Shown: positions 26,106-34,426 of the stretch, in pieces | Layout: the number at the start of each line of letters is the position of its first letter | Position numbering within the stretch: the stretch's first letter is position 1 | DNA from: an uncultured Lachnospiraceae bacterium | GTDB taxonomy: Bacteria; Bacillota; Clostridia; Lachnospirales; Lachnospiraceae | Direction of reading: 5' to 3' | Length of the DNA: 64,000 nucleotides | NCBI GenBank assembly: GCA_902789735.1 | Contig: CADAOZ010000014.1 | Location: forward strand, 1-64,000 | Notes under the pieces: model-generated | Databases searched by the model: none | Told to the model about the DNA's origin: nothing | The model's input: only the letters and a program-made list of their open reading frames with translations | Program-made: the position numbers and the translations under genes

Positions 26106-27044
26106 ATGTTTGAAAGACTGAAGAAACTGCCGGTCCCGGTCCTGCCCACTTTCGTAGGCGCGCTGACACTTTCCAATGTCTATGGCGGCATGGGCTATAC
26201 CTGGTTCCGGTATACGATGATGGCGGTCGCCACTGTAGTGGTCCTGATCTATATTGTTAAGATCATCCGCCATCCCGCAATCTGCAGAGATGAGTATCTG
26301 CTGACCGTTCCGTCCAGTTTGTATGCGGGCTTTACCATGTGCCTGATGATCCTGGGCAGCTTTTACTATGAGATCGGGCTGGGATTCGGCAAGATCATTT
26401 GGCTGGTCGCTATTGTGATCCACGCGGTCCACATCTGCGTCTTCACAATGCGGAACATACTGCTGACAAGGAACATCCATACAACAGTTCCCAGCTGGTT
26501 CGTGACCTATAACGGCATTATGGTCAGCTGCGTGACCGGCGGCGCCATGAACATGCGGCTTATGCTGCAGATCATAACAATTTACGGCGTCCTGATTTAT
26601 GCTGTCCTGATTCCTGTCATGATCTTCCGGCTGATCACGGTCCCCGTAAAACCGGCCGTTTACCATACCATGCCGGTCGTTCTGGCGCCCTGCAGCCTGT
26701 GTGTCGTCAGCCTGATCAACACCTTTGACGAGCCCAATCAGATGCTCCTGTACCTGATGTACTTCTGCGTACTGGTATCCCTGCTCTTCATTATTATCAA
26801 GCTGCCGGATTTCTTTTCCTTCGACTTTGTGCCGGGCTTCGCGGGACTGACCTTCCCCATGGCCATCGGCATTGTGGCCACCAACAAGATGTCCGGGTAT
26901 CTGGCGGCCCATGGCATGGAAGGCGCCTCCGCGGCACTGGCCCAGCTGTCCGGTTTCCAGATCTTCCTGACATCCATGCTGGTCGGCTATGTGCTCCTGA
27001 ACTTCGCGCGGATGCTTCTGCGCAGGCCTAAGAGAATCATGTGA
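26106..27044 (+). CDS. TDT-family (TehA/SLAC1-like) anion permease
   Basis: 312 residues with about ten hydrophobic segments, resembling the tellurite-resistance/dicarboxylate transporter family, whose members include sulfite exporters (Ssu1), malate carriers and SLAC1 anion channels. It opens with LKKLPVPVLPTFVGALTLSNVYGGMGY, a region typical of TehA-like proteins. Its position between a molybdoenzyme module and asrABC suggests transport of sulfite, nitrite or a related anion; this is inference. AGGAGG precedes the start, 18 nt after the FAD gene. Confidence 0.8.
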   Translation: MFERLKKLPVPVLPTFVGALTLSNVYGGMGYTWFRYTMMAVATVVVLIYIVKIIRHPAICRDEYLLTVPSSLYAGFTMCLMILGSFYYEIGLGFGKIIWLVAIVIHAVHICVFTMRNILLTRNIHTTVPSWFVTYNGIMVSCVTGGAMNMRLMLQIITIYGVLIYAVLIPVMIFRLITVPVKPAVYHTMPVVLAPCSLCVVSLINTFDEPNQMLLYLMYFCVLVSLLFIIIKLPDFFSFDFVPGFAGLTFPMAIGIVATNKMSGYLAAHGMEGASAALAQLSGFQIFLTSMLVGYVLLNFARMLLRRPKRIM

Positions 27045-27082
27045 TACCGTTTACGCGCAGCTAAAAAGGAATATCACGCGGG

Positions 27083-27119
27083 GCCGGCGGCCGGCCGGGG
27101 ATCAGAGCCGGCCGCCGGC
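27083..27119. repeat. 13-bp GC-only stem-loop before asrA
   Basis: GCCGGCGGCCGGC and its exact complement GCCGGCCGCCGGC enclose 11 nt. No T-tract follows. It may stabilise the upstream mRNA or mark a processing point between the molybdoenzyme and asr parts; a second stem (GGGCGCCCG/CGGGCGTCC, 27173-27192) precedes the asrA ribosome site. Confidence 0.6.
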
Positions 27120-27215
27120 ATATCCGCGCAATAAAGAGGGTCCCAAAGACAAAAATGAAATAGAAACATCAGGGCGCCCGTCCGGGCGTCCGAAAGGAAA
27201 GGGGGAAAGTAAAAT

Positions 27216-28235
27216 ATGGGTTATCTGCTGAACCGGGACGGCTTTACGCGTGTGCTCCAGAAGCTTGCCGAAAACCGGCGTCTGTACGCGCCGGTCAATA
27301 AAATCGGTGAGGGACGTTATACGGACGTGGACGTGGTCCGCTATGACTTCATCACGGAAGCCGCCGAAATCGAACTGGAAAAGAAGTCCGATTACGCTTT
27401 TAAGGAAATCCTGACGCCGCTGTCGGAGACGCTGTTCTTCTTTACGGAAAATGAAGTGAAGGAGGCGGATTATGACCAGCGGGAGGTCATCGTCTTCCTG
27501 CGAAGCTGCGACATGCACGCCGTCAAAAGGCTGGACGCCATTTATCTGGAAAACAAATTCGCGGATCCTTTCTATAAGAGGATCCGGGACAGAGTCAGAT
27601 TCGCCCTGATCGGCTGCGGCCATTCCTATGAGGACTGCTTCTGCGCCAGCATGGGCACCAACCGGACCACGGAAGGATATCTGTTCTCTGTCGACCTGAT
27701 CGACGGTCTCTATCACCTGGATGTAAAGGACCCCGATCTGGCACCCCTGTTCGCCGCGGAAGCGGAGAAAGAGCAGGATGTGGAAGCCCGTTATGTGACG
27801 GAAAATGAAGTGAAGGTCACTATCCCCGCGGATGTGCCCAACAGCATCTATAAGGACGGACTCTGGGAAGAGTATACGGCCCGCTGCATCAACTGCGGCC
27901 GCTGCAATTTCGCCTGCCCGACCTGTACCTGCTATACCATGCAGGATGTCTTCTATACGGACAACGGCAAAGTGGGCGAGCGCAGAAGAGTGGGCGCTTC
28001 CTGTATGGTGGACGGTTATACCAATGTGGCCGGCGGCGGTCAGTACCGCAGGACCAACGGGGAGAGGATGCGCTTCAAAGTCCTCCACAAGATCGTCGAC
28101 TTCAGGAAACGCTTCGGGTATGACATGTGCGTGGGCTGCGGCCGCTGCGATATGATCTGCCCGGAATACATTTCCTTCGCCAATATCATCAACAAAGTGA
28201 ACCAGGCTGTGGAAGGAGGTGCGGACAATGCGTAA
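27216..28235 (+). CDS. asrA: Anaerobic sulfite reductase subunit A
   Basis: A 339-residue iron-sulfur subunit of the AsrABC sulfite reductase, which reduces sulfite to sulfide with NADH in the cytoplasm of anaerobes. The two C-terminal 4Fe-4S motifs are CINCGRCNFACPTC and CVGCGRCDMICPEY; the N-terminal half is the 4Fe-4S dicluster-associated domain with RSCDMHAVKRLD. GGAAAGGGGG precedes the ATG. It overlaps asrB by 8 nt. Confidence 0.95.
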   Translation: MGYLLNRDGFTRVLQKLAENRRLYAPVNKIGEGRYTDVDVVRYDFITEAAEIELEKKSDYAFKEILTPLSETLFFFTENEVKEADYDQREVIVFLRSCDMHAVKRLDAIYLENKFADPFYKRIRDRVRFALIGCGHSYEDCFCASMGTNRTTEGYLFSVDLIDGLYHLDVKDPDLAPLFAAEAEKEQDVEARYVTENEVKVTIPADVPNSIYKDGLWEEYTARCINCGRCNFACPTCTCYTMQDVFYTDNGKVGERRRVGASCMVDGYTNVAGGGQYRRTNGERMRFKVLHKIVDFRKRFGYDMCVGCGRCDMICPEYISFANIINKVNQAVEGGADNA

Positions 28236-29028
28236 TGGAAACGGCAACCCGTATGTGCCCTGGCCTTCAGAAATCATGGAGATCATCCGCCATACGGAAA
28301 AGGAATATACCTTCCGCATGCGTTTTACCGGTGAGGTAAAACCCGGACAGTTTTTTGAAGTATCGGTTCCCAAATACGGCGAGGCCCCCATCTCCGTCAG
28401 CGGCATCGGCGAGGACTTTGTGGACCTGACCATCCGGAAAGTCGGCCGCGTGACCGGGGAAGTCTTTGAAAAGGGAGAGGGCAGGACCCTGCTCCTGCGC
28501 GGCCCCTATGGGAACGGTTTTGATACGTCCCTTTACGAGAAAGGGGAAGTCATCGTCATCGCCGGCGGCACAGGCGTATCGCCGGTCCGCGGCGTGATTG
28601 ACGCTCTGGCAAAGACAGAAGCGCCCAAAGATAAGCATGTGATCGTCGGCTTCCGCAGCCCGGCGGACATGCTCTTCCGGGATGACCTGAAACGCTGGGA
28701 TGAGGCCCTGGATCTGATCCTGACTGTGGACGGAGCGCCCGAAGGCTATGAAGGCAATATCGGCCTGGTCACCAAATATATCCCCGAAGTCGAGATCCGG
28801 GATGTGGCCAACGCCAGGGCCGTTGTCGTCGGTCCGCCGCCCATGATGCGTTTCTCCGTGATGGGCCTGCTGCAGAAGGGCTTCCGGGAAGAGAATATCT
28901 GGGTGTCCCAGGAACGTAAAATGTGCTGCGGTCTGGGCAAGTGCGGTCACTGCCGGATCGGAAAGACCTATGTCTGCCTGGACGGCCCCGTGTTCAATTA
29001 TACCGAGAGCAAAGATATGCTGGATTAA
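28228..29028 (+). CDS. asrB: Anaerobic sulfite reductase subunit B
   Basis: A 266-residue flavoprotein of the ferredoxin-NAD(P) reductase type that feeds electrons to AsrA and AsrC. Features are an FAD-binding region near RMRFTGEVKPGQFFEVS, the nucleotide-binding GGTGVSPVRGVI and a C-terminal 2Fe-2S cysteine group CCGLGKCGHCRIGKTYVC. The start at 28228 is taken over the in-frame GTG at 28219 because GGAAGGAGG is then correctly spaced. It overlaps asrA and ends 12 nt before asrC. Confidence 0.95.
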   Translation: MRNGNGNPYVPWPSEIMEIIRHTEKEYTFRMRFTGEVKPGQFFEVSVPKYGEAPISVSGIGEDFVDLTIRKVGRVTGEVFEKGEGRTLLLRGPYGNGFDTSLYEKGEVIVIAGGTGVSPVRGVIDALAKTEAPKDKHVIVGFRSPADMLFRDDLKRWDEALDLILTVDGAPEGYEGNIGLVTKYIPEVEIRDVANARAVVVGPPPMMRFSVMGLLQKGFREENIWVSQERKMCCGLGKCGHCRIGKTYVCLDGPVFNYTESKDMLD

Positions 29029-29040
29029 GGGGTGAGGAAT

Positions 29041-30030
29041 ATGGCAAGAGATATCAATACAAAAAAATTAAAGAAAAATGCGTTCCGTTACTCCAAAGTC
29101 AGAGGTGAGACTGCCAGCCGGATCCGTATTCCCGGCGGCGTGATCAATGCCAAAAGCATGGCGAAGATCGCCGAGGTGGCGGAGCAGTACGGCAACGGGA
29201 CGATCTTTGTGACCAACCGCCAGGGCGTTGAGCTGCCCGGCATCAAACTGGAGGATATGGACGCTGTCAATAAGGCAATCCAGTCCATTATCGATGATTC
29301 CGGCGTCAACCAGGAAGAGCGGGACAAGGGATATCCGGCTTCCGGTACCAGGAACGTGGTAGCCTGTCCGGGCCAGCGTCTGTGCCCCTTCGGCTGCTAC
29401 GATACCACCGCCCTGGCCAGAAAGATGGACAAGATGATCTTCCCCAACCATCTGCATGTCAAGATCGCCTTTACCGGCTGTTCCAATGACTGCGGCAAGG
29501 TCAGGATGGACGACTTCGGCTTCATCGGCATGACGGAACCCCAGTATGATCCCAACCGCTGCGTTGGCTGTGAACAGTGTATCAAATACTGCAATATCCG
29601 GTCGGTCGGCGCCCTCTCTCTGGTCAACGGCAAAGTGGTCCGGGATACACAGAAGTGCATCGGCTGCGGCGTCTGCGTCGCCTACTGCCCGACCAGGGCC
29701 TGGACCAGGAGTAAAGAGCATTATTTCCGTGTCGTCATTATGGGACGTACCGGCAAGAAGAATCCCCGGCTGGCGGAGGATTTCGTCAAGTGGGCTGATG
29801 AAGAGAGCATCTTCAAGATGGTGGAGAACGCCTACGCCTACGTGGAGGAATATATCGATCCCAACGCGCTGGAAGGAAAAGAGCATATCGGTTATATTGT
29901 AGACAGGACCGGATTTGATGAGTTCGTCAAATGGATCATGAAAGACGTCCACCTCAATGACAAAGCCGAAGTGGCCAGCCGTGTATACTGGGGCGGCAAG
30001 CACTATGACAGAAGCAATGACCTGAAATAA
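29041..30030 (+). CDS. asrC: Anaerobic sulfite reductase subunit C (siroheme subunit)
   Basis: The 329-residue catalytic subunit. The nitrite/sulfite reductase siroheme and 4Fe-4S ligands lie in CPGQRLCPFGC and TGCSNDCGKVR, followed by a two-cluster ferredoxin insert (CVGCEQCIKYC and CIGCGVCVAYCP), the arrangement typical of AsrC. The start at 29041 has GGGGTGAGG upstream; a GTG at 29032 is less likely. It reduces sulfite to sulfide and may also accept nitrite, as siroheme enzymes often do. A GC-rich hairpin follows at 30095-30115. Confidence 0.95.
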   Translation: MARDINTKKLKKNAFRYSKVRGETASRIRIPGGVINAKSMAKIAEVAEQYGNGTIFVTNRQGVELPGIKLEDMDAVNKAIQSIIDDSGVNQEERDKGYPASGTRNVVACPGQRLCPFGCYDTTALARKMDKMIFPNHLHVKIAFTGCSNDCGKVRMDDFGFIGMTEPQYDPNRCVGCEQCIKYCNIRSVGALSLVNGKVVRDTQKCIGCGVCVAYCPTRAWTRSKEHYFRVVIMGRTGKKNPRLAEDFVKWADEESIFKMVENAYAYVEEYIDPNALEGKEHIGYIVDRTGFDEFVKWIMKDVHLNDKAEVASRVYWGGKHYDRSNDLK

Positions 30031-30094
30031 TTTTTCTGCCTGCAGGGGCGGGTGCAGCCGGCTGCGGATTTCAATATGTGTATGCCGGAAATGC

Positions 30095-30115
30095 CCCGCC
30101 GCCTGCAGCGGCGGG
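30095..30115 (+). terminator. Possible weak terminator after asrC
   Basis: The stem CCCGCCGC/GCGGCGGG with loop CTGCA is followed by CGCTTTCTG, a poor U-tract. It may reduce rather than stop read-through into the ABC importer genes. Confidence 0.45.
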
Positions 30116-30186
30116 CGCTTTCTGCGGGTAAATTTACACACTTACAAATACGGTAAAAAAGCAGCATATTCTATGACGGGGGAGAT

Positions 30187-31161
30187 ATGAAACTATTAAA
30201 GAAATTCACGGCGGCGGCCGCGATCCTGGTAGTCGCGGCGCTTACCGCCTGCGGAGCACAGACAAATCAGACGCAGGAACAGGCTGCCGCTCCGGCGGAC
30301 CAGGCCGGTCAGGCAGTCACGGAGGAAGCCGGGGCGGACCAGGCTTCTGCAGAAGCGGTGACTTCGGCAGCAGCAGCGGATTCCCTTACGGTGGCCGCTG
30401 TCTCCAGGTCTGTCGGCGACCTCTGGCTCTTATCCGGCGGACAGCTGGCCGGCATGACCGAAGACGGCATGGATCTGGAGGGCATTACAGAGGATACACA
30501 GGTCATCGGAACGGTGACCAATCCCTCGCTGGAAGCGATCGCGGCCCTTTCCCCGGACCTGGTCCTTTTATCCGGCGAGCTGCCGACCCACAAAAAACTG
30601 GCAGGGGACCTGGAATCCCGGAACATTCCCTGCAAGATGATCAGCGTGAATTCCTTTGCGGATTATGACGCGGTCATGCAGGAGCTGACCGCCATGACCG
30701 GGCGGGAAGACTGCTATGCGGCAGCGGTCACGGAGGTCAGGGAGCGGATCGACCAGATTCTGGAGGAGGCTGCGGACCGTGACCTGCGTCAGGGAACCTA
30801 CCTGGCCCTTCGAGTTTCGGCGACCAAGAACAAGGCCCTCAAAAATGATTATTTTGCCTGCGAGATTCTGAATGATTTCGGTCTGGTGAATATCGCCCAG
30901 GACAATGAGGCCCTGGATGAGCTCAATATTGAAGCGATTCTGGACGCGGATCCCGATATGATCTTTGTGATCGAGCAGGGAAAATCCGATGAGGCCCAGG
31001 GCAGCTTCGAGGAGAACTTCTCCGGAAAGCCTGTATGGAAAGAACTGACGGCAGTGAAGGACGACCATGTCTATAACCTGCCCAAAGACTTTTTCCAATA
31101 TAAACCGAACGCGAAATGGGATGAGGCATATCTGTATGTCAGGGAACTTCTGGAAAAATAA
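30187..31161 (+). CDS. FecCD-type ABC importer substrate-binding lipoprotein
   Basis: 324 residues with a lipoprotein signal (LTACG lipobox near residue 22), an Ala/Gln/Glu-rich linker and a BtuF/FhuD-like periplasmic-binding domain with the single long central helix expected of this class. Family ligands include Fe-siderophores, haem, cobalamin and, in MolA-type systems, molybdate or tungstate; the ligand here is not determined. GGGGGAG precedes the start. The permease start lies inside this gene's 3-prime end. Confidence 0.85.
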   Translation: MKLLKKFTAAAAILVVAALTACGAQTNQTQEQAAAPADQAGQAVTEEAGADQASAEAVTSAAAADSLTVAAVSRSVGDLWLLSGGQLAGMTEDGMDLEGITEDTQVIGTVTNPSLEAIAALSPDLVLLSGELPTHKKLAGDLESRNIPCKMISVNSFADYDAVMQELTAMTGREDCYAAAVTEVRERIDQILEEAADRDLRQGTYLALRVSATKNKALKNDYFACEILNDFGLVNIAQDNEALDELNIEAILDADPDMIFVIEQGKSDEAQGSFEENFSGKPVWKELTAVKDDHVYNLPKDFFQYKPNAKWDEAYLYVRELLEK

Positions 31162-32143
31162 CAAAGTCATTATCGCGGGAATCCCTGTGCTGGTGCTGAG
31201 CCTTTCGGCTTCTGTATTCGCCTCCAGCGGCGCCGTCACCGGCGGCCAGCTCTGGCAGACCCTGACCGGCACAGGGGCTTCCTCTTCAACCAAACTTATA
31301 CTGTATCAGATTCGTATGCCGCGGACGGCTGCCTGCCTGCTCTGCGGCAGCGGTCTGTCCGCGGCGGGCCTGCTCCTGCAGGAAGCCCTGTCCAATCCGC
31401 TGGCTTCCCCCGGCATCATGGGCATCAATTCGGGAGCAGGCCTTTTTGTGCTGCTGGCGGGCATTCTGGTCCCTCATATGTATTTTGCCAGGAACGCGGC
31501 AGCCTTTGCCGGCGCCATGCTGTCGGCCCTGCTGGTCTTTTTGATCTCGAGAAAGGCGGGCATGTCCAAATCCGTGATCGTCCTGTCGGGCGTAGCCGTC
31601 TCGACCATGATGACCGCCGGCACCAACGCCATTATCACTTTCCGGCCGGAGAGCGTTACGGACAAAGTAGGCTTTTCCATGGGGAGCCTTGCGGGCATGG
31701 ATCTGGAACAGCTCCCCCTGCCGGCCCTGCTGATCGGTGCCGGCCTGCTGACGGCCCTGTATCTGGCGGATGGAATCGAACTGTTCGCCATCGGGGATGA
31801 GGCGGCCCAGGGAGTAGGCCTTTCGGTGGAGCGCCACCGCAAGCTGACCGTGGCCTGCGCGGCCCTGCTGGCTTCCGCTTCTGTCTGCCTGTGCGGACTG
31901 CTGGGATTTGTGGGACTGATCGTCCCCAACATGCTGCGGATGGCGGACCGGATCTCTGTCCGGAAAAAAATCCTGGGCTGTATCTTATGGGGCAGCAGCC
32001 TGCTGCTGGTCTGCGATACCCTGATGCGGACCCTGTTCTATCCCTATGAGCTGCCGGCGGGCCTTCTGCTGTCTCTGGTCGGAACGCCCTTCTTTATCTA
32101 TGTACTGACACGGCGGGGCGCAAGGGGGAAGCGGCATGATTGA
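31136..32143 (+). CDS. FecCD-family ABC importer permease
   Basis: 335 residues with ~9-10 hydrophobic segments and the conserved family blocks RMPRTAACLLCGSGLSAAGLL, NPLASPGIMGINSGAG and GFVGLIVPNMLR. The start at 31136 is chosen because GATGAGG lies ~9 nt upstream; it makes the gene overlap the binding-protein gene by 26 nt. Longer in-frame starts at 31121 and 31067 lie deeper in the upstream gene. It works as a dimer with the following ATPase. Confidence 0.88.
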   Translation: MSGNFWKNNKVIIAGIPVLVLSLSASVFASSGAVTGGQLWQTLTGTGASSSTKLILYQIRMPRTAACLLCGSGLSAAGLLLQEALSNPLASPGIMGINSGAGLFVLLAGILVPHMYFARNAAAFAGAMLSALLVFLISRKAGMSKSVIVLSGVAVSTMMTAGTNAIITFRPESVTDKVGFSMGSLAGMDLEQLPLPALLIGAGLLTALYLADGIELFAIGDEAAQGVGLSVERHRKLTVACAALLASASVCLCGLLGFVGLIVPNMLRMADRISVRKKILGCILWGSSLLLVCDTLMRTLFYPYELPAGLLLSLVGTPFFIYVLTRRGARGKRHD

Positions 32144-32179
32144 GACAAAGATTTCAGAGCGGCGTAAGGGGGAACCGGT

Positions 32180-32935
32180 ATGATTGAGATAAAAGATTTC
32201 AGCGCGGGATACCGGGGTTCGAAAAAAATACGGATCAGAGAGCTGGACATCCGGCCCGGTCAGATCCTGGGGATCCTGGGCAGGAACGGCAGCGGCAAAT
32301 CGACCTTCCTGCGGGCCCTGGTGGGGATTATTCCCTACGAGGGACATGCCCTGCTGGACGGGACGGAAACAGCCGCCATGTCCCACAAAGACAGGGCCCG
32401 GCGCATCGCCTACCTGCCCCAGCAGCTTTCGCCGGCCCGGATGGATATCCTGACCCTGGCCTCCCACGGACGTTTCGCCAGAATGTCCTTTTCCAAAGTC
32501 ATGGGAGAGGAAGACAAAAAAGCGGTCCGGCGGGCCCTGGAGCGGACCGGGCTCTGGCAGGAGAGATACCGCAGGGTGGATACCCTGTCGGGAGGCGAGC
32601 GCCAGAGGGCCTATCTGGCCATGGTCCTGGCCCAGGATGCGGAGTACATGCTGCTGGACGAACCGGCCGCCGCTCTGGACATAGCCCATCAGATTGAAAC
32701 CATGGATCTGTTAAAGGAATTGGCCTCGGAAGGCAGGGGAATCGTAATCACCTCCCATGACCTGCCCCAGACAGCCGCCTACAGTGACCGGATCTGCCTG
32801 ATTGACCGGGGCAGGGCGGATCCCGCCGCCCCGCCGGATCAGCTGATCCGTGAAGGGAAAAGGATCCGGCAGGTCATGGGCATGACCCTGGTCCCTGCCG
32901 ACAAAGGATTGTATCCTTATATTCTGGAAGCATAG
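32180..32935 (+). CDS. FecE/BtuD-type ABC importer ATPase
   Basis: 251 residues with Walker A GRNGSGKST, signature LSGGERQRAYLAMVLAQ, Walker B YMLLDEPAAALD and H-loop TSHDLPQ. It is the energising subunit for the FecCD permease upstream. Its position at the end of a run of molybdenum- and siroheme-enzyme genes suggests supply of molybdate/tungstate or iron, which cannot be decided from sequence alone. GTAAGGGGGAACCGGT precedes the start. Confidence 0.9.
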   Translation: MIEIKDFSAGYRGSKKIRIRELDIRPGQILGILGRNGSGKSTFLRALVGIIPYEGHALLDGTETAAMSHKDRARRIAYLPQQLSPARMDILTLASHGRFARMSFSKVMGEEDKKAVRRALERTGLWQERYRRVDTLSGGERQRAYLAMVLAQDAEYMLLDEPAAALDIAHQIETMDLLKELASEGRGIVITSHDLPQTAAYSDRICLIDRGRADPAAPPDQLIREGKRIRQVMGMTLVPADKGLYPYILEA

Positions 32936-32979
32936 ATTGCTGAAGAAAAAGAGAAATTCAGATATAAGTGAAGTATGAA

Positions 32980-33015
32980 AAAGGATCCCGCCGGCTGATC
33001 AGCCCGGGATCCTTT
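32980..33015. terminator. Terminator-like hairpin between the ABC operon and azlD
   Basis: AAAGGATCCCG pairs perfectly with CGGGATCCTTT, working in both directions between convergent genes, though U-tracts are short. Confidence 0.65.
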
Positions 33016-33022
33016 GAAATTT

Positions 33023-33064
33023 CCGATATTTATATTATCGATATTTATATTTCTGATATTTGTA
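33023..33064. repeat. 15-bp AT-rich tandem repeat (~2.8 copies)
   Basis: The unit CGATATTTATATT(A/T) with a lead base recurs at 33023, 33038 and 33053, the last degenerating after GATATTTGTA. It lies just past the azlD stop on the minus strand. Confidence 0.7.
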
Positions 33065-33087
33065 CCGGTCATTATAAGTCTGCCCCA

Positions 33088-33393
33088 TCAGAAAATAAAA
33101 CTTGTCACCAGGACCGTCAGGCAGCAGCTGATGGCCACCACGAACAGGTCTCCGTTGAACCAGGCGGCCAGCAGGCCTACGACCAGGGCGGCTGCCCCGC
33201 ACCAGATGCTGCTGCTGGCGTGCAGGATGGCCGGGAAGGTCATCACAGCCAGGGTGACGTAAGGGACATAGAACAGGAAAGATTTCAGCCATTTATTGGT
33301 AATCTCCCTGCGCAGGAAGAGCAGGGGCAGCAGGCGGATCATGTAGATGGTGATGATCATGATCAGCAGGGACTTATAGATTGATGCATTCAT
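33088..33393 (-). CDS. azlD: Branched-chain amino acid export subunit AzlD
   Basis: A 101-residue membrane protein with three to four hydrophobic segments, of the AzlD family that pairs with AzlC to export branched-chain amino acids or analogues. Family-typical features are MIRLLPLLFLRREI near residue 20 and the FLFYVPYVTLAVMTFPAIL segment. Its start overlaps the azlC stop by 4 nt (ATGA). Confidence 0.88.
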   Translation of the reverse strand: MNASIYKSLLIMIITIYMIRLLPLLFLRREITNKWLKSFLFYVPYVTLAVMTFPAILHASSSIWCGAAALVVGLLAAWFNGDLFVVAISCCLTVLVTSFIF

Positions 33394-34118
33394 GTCTTTT
33401 CCTCCTCTACAGGTCTGATCCAGGCGGCTGCGCCGGCAATCACCAGGGTCAGGATAATGACTTTAAAGCCGGACGAGATGGAAGACAGGACCGGCAGGAG
33501 CGAGAAGAGAAAACTGACGGCCATGGACAGGGCGACCAGCAGCCCGATAAAGGAATTCTTTCTGGCAGGGGGGATGATGATGGCCAGGAACATGCCGTAC
33601 AGGGATACGCTCATGGCGTTGGAGGCCCAGTCCGGCAGGATGTTGCCCACCAGGACGCCCAGGGCGGTCCCGCAGGTCCAGCCCGCTACCGATACCAGGG
33701 TGATTCCGTAGGTGTATACAGGGTTCAGATAGCCATCCACCGCGACGGACAGGCCGAAGATCTCATCCGTGACACAGTAAGCGGTCAGGAAACGGTGGAT
33801 AATCGGGATATCGCTTTTGAGTTTCTGGGACAGAGCCGTGCTCATCAGCAGGTAGCGCAGATTGACAATGATGGTCGTGGCGATCATCTCCACAGCGCCG
33901 GCCCCGGAAGCGATCAGGGTCAGGGCCGCGAACTCACCGGCGGAAGCTACCATACCCAGGGACATCAGGAAGGCCTGGAACCAGGTCATGCCCACTTCCC
34001 GGGCGGCAATGCCCAGAGTAAAGGAAACGGCAAAATAGCCCATGCAGATCGGGATTCCGTCCCGCAGGCCTTTGGCGAACCAGGCTCCGCCAGACATGGT
34101 CTTGGAAGTTTCTTTCAT
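33390..34118 (-). CDS. azlC: Branched-chain amino acid exporter AzlC
   Basis: A 242-residue AzlC-family membrane protein with the usual N-terminal block GLRDGIPICMGYFAVSFTLGIAARE and later conserved RYLLMSTALSQKL and FLTAYCVTDEIFGL. Together with AzlD it forms an exporter for branched-chain amino acids. No Lrp/AzlB regulator is adjacent. It is followed directly by azlD and converges with the FecCD importer operon. Confidence 0.9.
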   Translation of the reverse strand: MKETSKTMSGGAWFAKGLRDGIPICMGYFAVSFTLGIAAREVGMTWFQAFLMSLGMVASAGEFAALTLIASGAGAVEMIATTIIVNLRYLLMSTALSQKLKSDIPIIHRFLTAYCVTDEIFGLSVAVDGYLNPVYTYGITLVSVAGWTCGTALGVLVGNILPDWASNAMSVSLYGMFLAIIIPPARKNSFIGLLVALSMAVSFLFSLLPVLSSISSGFKVIILTLVIAGAAAWIRPVEEEKT

Positions 34119-34275
34119 ATTTTATAGCACCTGTTCATTTCAGAATGCCTTCCTTTCCGCCATTCCGACGGGAAGAAAGTGGATTCCGTTTTTTAGCATG
34201 TTTCTGTTTCTGCTGTATTTACAGCGTATATGATTATAACATTAAACACCGGACTTGGTAACTGATTCTTTGCAG

Positions 34276-34334
34276 TGAACCGACAAGTCTGACGCCCCGG
34301 TTCAGTGAACCGGCAAGTCAGACCCTCCGGTTCG
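34276..34334. repeat. Paired palindromic repeat, locus 3 (copies 34276-34304 and 34306-34334)
   Basis: Two 29-nt copies separated by only one base. The first has arms TGAACC and GGTTCA with the family core CAAGTCTGACGC; the second has CAAGTCAGACCC and a changed last base. The period here is 30 nt instead of 38. Confidence 0.88.
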
Positions 34335-34347
34335 TTCACCTGCGGCA

Positions 34348-34426
34348 GGGCTGAGAGACAGGGGGCGCTGCTGACTCATCCTTGCGATGAGCCGGTGAGG
34401 CAGCAGCGCCCCCTGTCTCTCAGCCC
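34348..34426. repeat. 26-bp perfect inverted repeat with nested stem upstream of valS
   Basis: The left arm 34348-34373 (begins GGGCTGAGAGACAGGGGG) is the exact reverse complement of 34401-34426. Inside, CTCATC and GATGAG form a second 6-bp stem around CTTGC, leaving a 9-nt bulge. The folded form would be a ~79-nt hairpin. The right arm is also part of a 32-bp tandem repeat. No U-tract follows. Confidence 0.85.

Noticed and set aside
24879-26912. Long minus-strand ORF (677 codons) opposite the FAD and TDT genes
   Set aside because: It is the antisense shadow of two well-supported plus-strand genes; its composition (His, Asp, Gln-rich) is typical of such shadows. The same holds for antisense ORFs opposite valS, purL and the M29 gene.
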